From Verticillium longisporum (lineage: Eukaryota; Ascomycota; Sordariomycetes; Glomerellales; Plectosphaerellaceae), in contig JAETXT010000010.1 of the NCBI GenBank assembly GCA_019188255.1, positions 3,410,001 to 3,474,000 on the forward strand: a DNA stretch of 64,000 bases, in the 5' to 3' direction. Position numbers and translations under genes: made by a program. Shown piece by piece: positions 57,023 through 64,000 of the stretch (position 1 is the first letter of the stretch; every line of letters begins with the position of its first letter). The notes below the pieces were generated by a model that was given only the letters and a program-made list of their open reading frames with translations, made no database searches and was not told the DNA's origin.

Positions 57023-58878
57023 AAATGTTCGGAAGAAGTGAGGAATTTAGACACGATAAGACGAAGAAACGATTCACGATAAACCGAGTGTTTAGATTTA
57101 GAGTAAATTTAATACTTAATCCCTTTACATTACGACTATATTGCCTTGACGTGATCTCGGTCTCACAACGAATGAAGCAAGCTGTAGGAGGTGAATATAG
57201 CAGATCATAAGGTGTCATGTAGTGGCCATGGAGCAGATGGAACGTCTTCTTGACGGTCTACTACATACATTTGCAAATGATGTTGCAGCTATTCCGCCTC
57301 ATTGTATTTTACAGAGGCCCTCGAGCTGTCATTGTTGAGACCCTAAGTCGGTTTGCGACATTGACACCCCAGCACATGCAGTTCCGAGAAGTTCTGACTT
57401 CAAGGAAGAAAATAGGAGCCATCATCTCCTTGCTTTCCGTAGTAAATACGCCATACTGTGCAGCTGACGCAAGAGTCCCTAAAGATGAGAGTGATTACAC
57501 CGTCCACGCAGGTTGTGCCATGATAAGTGCCTGCAGGGCTATCAAGAAGCATATTGCCACCAGCTGATGAGGCAAGCCGCTCGCACAGCCCCCTTTCTTT
57601 GTGTGATTCGAGCCTGCGACTGGAAATTAAGTCACGCGCGCGAATTGGATGACATGTTGTGATTTCCATCCTGGATTGCCTTAATGGGGCGGCCACGGGC
57701 CCTAAAGGAGCCCGACAACTCACTTTATTCTCGACGTCATCGCTCCGAGCGTTGCTCATCTCATCATGGGCTTCACCGCGACTCGGTAAGGTTTTGGTCT
57801 CCGAATACTTGTCTCTTCTTCGCCTTCAGCGGTTCTAACCCGTATAAAACCGCTAGGTACAAACGACATTCGTATAGCAATCCATCGCTCGACGAAAACC
57901 GTCATGGTTCCACTGGTAGGGTGATTTCCACCTCTTGGCATGGCCAATATTGCTCCATTGGAGAAATTTTGGACTGCGCCCTCTGGAACTCATGCCCCTG
58001 AGATCTTCCCCACAAAGGTGCCATTCGATCACAAAGTGAATCATTCACCAACAATCGCCTTGTGATTTTCACAGGATAAGGATGTTCATTGTGTTTCCCC
58101 GTATGCCAACTTACCACGTGGGAGGCGCCAAGACCCTGTCGGCGGCTGCCTTGCCTGTATGTCCTCACCAGTGCTTCATGTTGAGCCTGCACAGCCACCC
58201 CCGAGCTGCGCTCACGGTGGGTGCCAGAGCCTTGGCGTAGTGCAACTGTCAGTGCTTCCATGTTCATCTCCGGTGATTTTCCAAGAATCAGATGCAATAG
58301 TTTTCCGAACCATTCGATCTACCCGCTGTTAACTGTAGATCGAAACCCAATCAAGCGTGGCCCGCAGCCCCATGAGGATTCTCAGGGATGTACCTCGTGA
58401 GGGGCCAAGCCCTCCCCGTCCGTGAGCGGAGCTTCTTTGGGATATCCTCCGTTTCTGATCAACATTGGGCGCTACGGACTGGGCAAGTCATGGAATCGAT
58501 CATTGCTTCTGCTTACTCAAATCGAAACTTCATGCGGTGATTATCCACAAATCTCCATCTCGTAGATTGCAGGTCACTCAGGGTTTGTGATTGCGGTGCA
58601 GCGTTATACTCGGCCAGGGCCGTTATGGGGTTCGGCCAACGAGATGTAACAACGCGGCGATAGAGTCAAAAGGCAACATAAGAGCAGCTGCAAATCCTCC
58701 CAATAACCGGTGTTGGTTCATTCGCTCATCATCAGCATCGACCAGGAGTCTTTCACTCATCTTACCCATTTCATTGTGATTTTCTATCATTTCTACTTTT
58801 CTCCTTATACATTGCCGTCGACCGGTTTTAAAGACTTTTACCAACTTTTCGTAGTCTCGACAAGAATCAGCATTCAAG
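57023..58878. other. Intergenic, no gene seen
   Basis: Frames below about 130 codons, none recognised. The 3' region of the aquaporin (AT-rich at 57040-57130) and the promoter of the pectate lyase (pyrimidine-rich at about 58730-58870) lie here. Confidence 0.45.
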
Positions 58879-59681
58879 ATGTACTCCGCCAAGCTTCTTT
58901 CTTTGCTCGCTGCCGTTCCGGCTACCATGGCCTGCCTTGGCTACGAAGGTGGAATCCCCAAGGCCACCGACACCAAGTCGCTTGATGCCCCCCGGTACAT
59001 CAAGGCTGGTGAGGTCTTTGATGCCGAATGGGTCCGCTACGACCGTGGTCAGCCCTGTGATGGGCAGAGCGAAGGTGGTGAGTATTCTCGAGCAGTCGAT
59101 TCATGGAGGCATCTACTTACAACACACAGGCGAGAAGGACACCGTCTTCGTCCTTGAGGACGGCGCCACACTGAAGAACGTCATTATCGGTGCCGACCAG
59201 AAGGAAGGTGTCTACTGCAAGGGCTCCTGCAACCTCGAATTCGTCTGGTTCGAGAACGTTTGTGAAGGTTGGTCCCCCACCTGAACTCTACGCCTCCACG
59301 CCGTGATACTGATCAGAATTAGACGCCATCTCAATCAAGGGTGATGGGCTAGCTACGATCGTCGGAGGCGGAGCCTACGGAGCTGCTGATAAGATCATCC
59401 AGCACAACGGCTGTGGAACAGTGCACGTCATCAACTTCTACGCCGAGGACTACGGCAAGGTATACCGTTCTTGCGGCAACTGCAAGGGCAACTGTGCCCG
59501 CACCGTTCACATGGAGGGTGTCACAGCCGTCAACGGCGGCGAGCTTATGGGTATCAACCCCAACCTAGGCGACAAGGCCACCTACTCAAACAACTGCTTC
59601 CCCAAGACCGAGTGCCAGGCCTACGAGGGTTGCGACAAGGCCAACGGCGACTGCGAGCCTACCAAGGCCGGCAAGTGTTGA
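58879..59681 (+). CDS. Secreted pectate lyase, polysaccharide lyase family 3
   Basis: Exons 58879-59077, 59130-59267 and 59323-59681 give 231 residues. The introns (52 and 55 nt) have GTGAGT/ACACAG and GTTGGT/AATTAG ends. Residues 1-18 are a signal peptide ([18 protein letters not shown]). The mature part fits PL3: [51 protein letters not shown] and a Cys-rich C-terminus ([15 protein letters not shown], ending KAGKC). PL3 enzymes fold as a beta-helix and cleave de-esterified pectin by calcium-dependent beta-elimination in the plant cell wall. Length (~230-240) is typical and all parts are present, so the gene looks functional. No binding module follows the catalytic domain. Confidence 0.94.
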
Positions 59682-60279
59682 ACAAATTTGGCGCTTCTTC
59701 TCACCTACAAGCTTTGAGCGTCAAGGATGCCTTCAAGTCCAAGACAGATTCAGTTGTCCATATTTTGAAAACCTTTTGTACATTTATATTCAACACATTG
59801 TATACAGTGTCACACAGCCTTTAGCTTGCTGAAGGAGCAAGCAATTTGAAATTAGCTTGATGAAGTGACAGGGAAACATAACATTTTACTCTGAACTAAA
59901 TTGACTGAAACGTGAACCCCCAAGTCTCATCTCTGCGATAGTGATGCAGGTCATTTAACTACTGGAAAATGGTACGAGGCGCCAGTGGCTGGAAGTAGCG
60001 CCACGATGAGTGGGCCTGTACGACCTCGCCTGATTGAGGGAGCCCCTGGATCATCTTCAATGGCAAGATTGCTGATTACAGAAACGTATAGGGATACAAG
60101 GGGAGGGAAGAGCGGCAACTAAAAGAGTGGCATAGTCAATCACCGCATTGTAATGCATCGCTAGAATGAGACCTCAATGAGAAGTGGAAGACGAAGTGCA
60201 GCCATGCTGTCGGACTACAGGGAGTAGTGCAATTGTGATATTTGAAGGGAGGCAGGCTAATGAGCTAAAGACGGGAAAT
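59682..60279. other. Convergent intergenic region
   Basis: Contains the 3' end of the pectate lyase gene (T-rich, polyadenylation-like stretch at about 59760-59830) and of the convergent oxidase gene. No gene seen. Confidence 0.4.
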
Positions 60280-61776
60280 CTAAGTGTACCAGGTAGGCTC
60301 CGGGATCTCTCCAAGTAGGACGTAGCGTCCAAGCTCACGGTTCTTGTACGCCACAGGATCATGCAACGAGTGTGTCCTGATATCCCTCCAGAACCGATCG
60401 AGTGCGACCTTCCTCTGGGTAGACTTGGAGCCAGTGACTTCGAAGACCCCAGATGTTACCCTCAAACCGATATCTGTAGCTGTCACCTTCACACTGGCCA
60501 CCCATTCGGCAGCCTCACCACGAGCTTCAACGGTGAGCTTGGAGCGCGTAGCTATGTCGCCGGAATGCTGATAAACAGAGTTGATCTCGAGGCCGGCCTG
60601 GTCGGCAAGAGCAGTGGCGGCACGCAGATGAGCGAAGAGGTTGCCGTATGTCGAGAGGATGTAAAATTCATCCTGCGCCTTTTCCTTATTCTTGATGATG
60701 TTAGTTTCTCTAAGTCCTGAGAATGATTGGAGTCCTTGAGACTCCATTAAACAGCATGGGATAGACTTACATCACCACCGTACGGCCAGGCTCGAGTAGA
60801 CTTGTTTGTGTAGGCCTTAGCCTCGTTCAGGGCACCCCAGGCAATGCCAAGGTAGAAGTTGCTGAAGACGAGCTGAATTCTGTACGAAACAGGTAAGGTT
60901 TGTAAACAAATCTTGACACAATTAAAATGGCAATGCTTACGTGGGAAGCAACAGTGTTGCGAATGGGATGGTGAGCGGCTCGGCTGGGACCTTCTTCTCG
61001 ACGTCCCAACCAAGGGCATCAGCCCATGGAGCGCTGACCTTCTCGATCTTGACGCTTCCAGATTCGGTCAAGCGCAGGCCGACGTTATCCCAGTCGTGGG
61101 AGAACTGGATTCCAGGTTGCTGCGTCTTGACAAGCGCAAAGATATGGTTGGTAGTGTCCTTGTACACGCCCTCCAGCACCGTCAGGTCGGAGACGACACC
61201 GCCCGTATTGAAGAACTTGAAACCGTCAAATACGATGTTATCACCATCCGACGTGATCTTCAAATCACTGTCCCGAGGGTTGACAGCTCCACCAACAAAG
61301 TAGTTGTTGGAGATAATCAGGTCCTGCACACGGTCGGCCTGCTCAGGTGTGCCGACAACATTGGCAGTGGTTGACCAGAGTAGATGGTAGCCGAGGAGCA
61401 TACCCAGAGAGCTGAGTGAGTTAGACGTCGATTCCGTACTTTGTACTTCCAGACATCATCACGGGAAAATGTCGACTTACCCATCACCCTTGGCTACCTC
61501 ACGAATCACCTTGTAGCCGACACTCCATGGCTGACCACCACCGCCATACTTCTCCAGACCGAGCACTTTCAAGAGCCCGGCATGCTTCAGCAGTGCCACT
61601 TCGGCATGAGGAGCTTTGTTCTCTCGCTCACGATCGCCAGCATCCTTCGCAAGGACAGCTGCGACGTCCTTAGCTCTCTGAACCCATTCGGCCTCCGATG
61701 TAGGTTGCTTAGCCCAGGTGGTCTTGTACTCATCATAGACCGCCGGGTCAGTAGACCGAGCACCGTTGGTGGCCAT
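60280..61776 (-). CDS. Acyl-CoA dehydrogenase-like flavin enzyme of the DszC/SfnB type
   Basis: Four exons: 61776-61481, 61411-60941, 60879-60771 and 60690-60280, 428 residues in one frame. Introns of 69, 61 and 80 nt have GTAAG donors (the last, with CTAAC branch and ATCAAG acceptor, is the least certain). The order fits the acyl-CoA dehydrogenase fold: N-terminal helices (LGLEKYGGGGQPW), middle beta domain (GGAVNPRDSDLKI, GFKFFNTGG), and C-terminal helices. The end WRDIRTHSLHDPVAYKNRELG is the signature of the DszC/SfnB group of reduced-flavin-dependent monooxygenases rather than of beta-oxidation enzymes. Substrates in fungi are not settled; sulfur-compound scavenging or aromatic/amine oxidation are possible. 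No signal peptide; cytosol or peroxisome. Confidence 0.88.
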
Positions 61777-61903
61777 CTTGAACGTCAGAGTTGTATGTGA
61801 GTGCAGGGTATACTGCTGATGGGTAGAAAATACTTGTATGTGCTCGTTTGTGCGATCCAGTGCTCGATGGTTGAAAGGGAATTACATGAGTTCGTCACTA
61901 GCT

Positions 61904-61911
61904 ACTTATAC
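61904..61911 (-). promoter_or_regulatory. Candidate TATA box of the DszC/SfnB-like gene
   Basis: Minus-strand CCTGTATAAGTAGC about 130 bp upstream of ATG 61776. Confidence 0.4.
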
Positions 61912-62753
61912 AGGACCGGTAGCTCGGCTTGAAGCTGTCGTAGCAGACGCGATACTTGCGCGTGATCGTCAGGCACGTATTGCGTAACCAGAGTGGCGTG
62001 ACGCATCCCTATCTTTCTGACACATGAACTGACATAATCGGAGCACTGATGCCATTCGCGCTACGATGGAGTCAGAATGTATATCACATACCAAAGTACT
62101 GGTTACAAGCTCGTTGTTGAAGTTTGATTCTGCCACCCATGGTCCCTGAGCCAGTCGGTCGTGCATGCGGGGTGAGGAGGGGTGATGAGGGGCTAATCTG
62201 GGACGGACCCCGTATTGCAGGTACCTGGCTGCACGTATGCGGCCTGACAACCTGTAGGTGCTAAGTAGATCCTTGGACCCTTGATCAAAGATGCGTGGGG
62301 GGTAGGCGAGTGAATGCCGATTGCCGGCCAAACAGAAGGAGTCGAGAGTTTGGAAATGGTTGGTGACTTCAGTATTGAATCAGGGGCCTGGAAAGGTGCT
62401 GACAAGGATGGTGATGGCGACATTACCACAATCGCATGATGTGATCGTGGGCCAAAGCTTCAATGGCACCGCCGGCCGGTCTTCGGTTCAAGACCCCTTA
62501 ACAAAACAAGCAATTGTTGGTCAATGCACGGATTTTCATAGTGAAGGCCATACGCTGGGTCATGGTGCACATGAGAAATTGCAAACGTGGCTTGGATTGA
62601 GATGAGCTATGACCTGGTTGTCACGAAGCATATTGACTGTAAGCCGGGTTCAATTATCTCTCCCAACTCATCATTTCGCACCAAGGTTCGCAAGCAGTTT
62701 GCCTATTTCCGCAGTGATGAATGCGTGATCTACAGCCGCAGCGCCATTGATGC
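61912..62753. other. Intergenic, no gene seen
   Basis: Promoter side of the DszC/SfnB-like gene and 3' side of the YaaH-type transporter. Only short frames without recognisable content. Confidence 0.4.
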
Positions 62754-63753
62754 TCAGTTTCTCTTGCGTGTCTTGGGGAAGTAGCCTGACGTGTCTCCCA
62801 GGGGGAGCTCATACAAATCATCTTTAATCAGCAGGTGGAGTGTCAAGTACCTGGGGCATGTTGTTAGAACGTACTATTGGAATCAGAGATGAATGGTATC
62901 TTACCAGCCCACAAGCCCGGCCAGGAAGCAAAACACTCCGGATGCTTTCTTCAAGGCAATCGACGCCGAATGGCTGCCGTCGGCGGCGGCAAAGTAGCTT
63001 GCAGAGACGAGTATAAAGCCCACGTCTACCAAAGCGAATATGGCTATGAAGACCAGATTGGAGGGCAGTGAAGCGATAAAAAATGTCAATACGAAGACGG
63101 ACCAGACTGGATTCAGGGTCAAGTCAGCCACTCTTCTGCATTCTTGCTATTGATCTGAAATTGAGATCATATGCATGAAACTTACGGATCATGAAGAAAC
63201 CAAGTGCGTTGTTGAATTGCGCGGCGTCGTCTCCGTATGCATCAGCAATCCCGAAAGACGGAGTCAATATCGCGGCGTAACCCGCATAGAACAGGGCTTC
63301 GGGGTCACACGTCAGTTTTGGGCATCATCTGCACAAGGAGCAAGCATTGATGCGTACCAAAAGCGCTGTAGACAGTGTAAGAGAACCCGTTACCAACGGA
63401 GAGCTCCCACTGGGCTGAGATGAGCAATCCCAAAGCTGCAATGAAGAAGAAGTTGCCGACGTAAACATTGGTGATGGTTACTCCGCGCCATTCCATCAAG
63501 CTGAGGGAAAGTGTTGTCAAGGTCGTCGCAAAGGCTCCAATAGGAAGAGCTGTCTGATGAAAAGTGATTAGCTATTGTGACATGATACATATTGCTCAGT
63601 TTTTCCAACAAGGAAAGCAGAGGGCCTTACAGCTGCTGGGGGCAAAGACTTCGGAGTCACAGGTCCCAATGTATGAGGTTGGATCGATTGTGCAAACCCA
63701 TGATCGACCTGACCCTGTTTGTCTTTGCTATGGCTCGTACCATGTTCAGACAT
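62754..63753 (-). CDS. GPR1/FUN34/YaaH-family transporter
   Basis: Five exons: 63753-63631, 63553-63358, 63296-63186, 63130-62905 and 62850-62754, 250 residues in one frame. Introns are 54-77 nt with GTAAG/GTACG donors. After a 40-residue polar N-terminus come six membrane segments, including ALPIGAFATTLTTLSLSLM, YVGNFFFIAALGLLISAQWE, the family signature GNGFSYTVYSAFGALFYAGY, and GIADAY with the Asp-rich loop after it. The classic N-P-A-P-L-G-L motif of acetate carriers is not seen; the corresponding stretch reads TALPIGAF. Members (Ato2/AcpA/AlcS) move acetate or other small carboxylates, or act in ammonium export, at the plasma membrane. Substrate cannot be set from sequence. The acceptor of the fourth exon is the least certain. 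Confidence 0.88.
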
Positions 63754-64000
63754 GGTGACTTCGTCGCTGAGGTAAAGAGGACTGTTTTCTTTTGGCTTCG
63801 GCTTTTCTATACTAACTCCGGGTGAGAGATCAGAAGAACACCTTTGAGGGCGCAATTGGGGAGGGGATAATGCCAGTTTTAGATGCCAACCTTGACGCAA
63901 AGATTGGCATGGCAGATTACCTGGCCCAAATCCCTGGAAAATCCTTCATGCACAGACACTCACTCCTTGGAAACGAACGCGAGTGGCCTTCGGAATTGTT

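Overview
This window looks like nuclear DNA of a filamentous ascomycete (Pezizomycotina; a plant-associated Sordariomycete is my best guess). The evidence is the short introns of about 47-80 nt (one of 166 nt) with GTA(A/N)G donors and CTAAC/CTGAC-type branch sites, fungal families (NACHT-ankyrin and lipase-NB-ARC NLRs, a family-3 pectate lyase, a GPR1/FUN34/YaaH transporter, a Tri101-like acyltransferase), LTR and pogo/Fot1 transposons, and a large block of DNA with RIP-type mutation (repeat-induced C:G to T:A change). The species cannot be fixed from sequence alone.

Layout. (1) 1-5080, minus strand: one intron-free open frame of at least 1693 codons that runs off the left edge. It encodes a secreted cysteine-rich repeat protein whose distal part carries a dibasic (K/R)RQ site about every 62 residues. 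(2) 5.1-14.2 kb: gene-poor DNA with a decayed LTR-like repeat. (3) 14.2-25 kb: two NLR-class immune-receptor-like genes, one intact (alpha/beta-hydrolase + NB-ARC + long disordered tail) and one broken (NACHT + ankyrin), with a Tri101-like acyltransferase between them. (4) 25-44.4 kb: about 19.5 kb of AT-rich, RIP-mutated transposon graveyard. Gag, RT/RNase H and integrase traces of Ty3/gypsy elements are still readable in it. Three LTRs with no RIP damage were inserted later. (5) 44.4-46.3 kb: a fresh pogo/Fot1 transposon, nearly intact but frameshifted. (6) 46.6-64 kb: ordinary gene-bearing DNA with a two-exon gene of unknown function, a small Par32/DUF3602-like protein, an MFS sugar transporter, tRNA-Lys(CTT), an aquaglyceroporin, a pectate lyase, a DszC/SfnB-like flavin acyl-CoA-dehydrogenase homologue and a GPR1/FUN34/YaaH transporter.

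The genes do not form an obvious biosynthetic cluster. Several fit a plant-associated, nutrient-scavenging life (pectate lyase, sugar transporter, acetate/ammonium-type transporter, possible sulfur-scavenging oxidase). The NLR pair fits nonself recognition. The order of events in the repeat block can be read from nesting: old Ty3/gypsy copies were inserted and then RIP-mutated; solo LTRs and the pogo element then landed in them and carry no RIP damage. The least familiar item is the cysteine-rich multi-dibasic repeat protein at the left edge.
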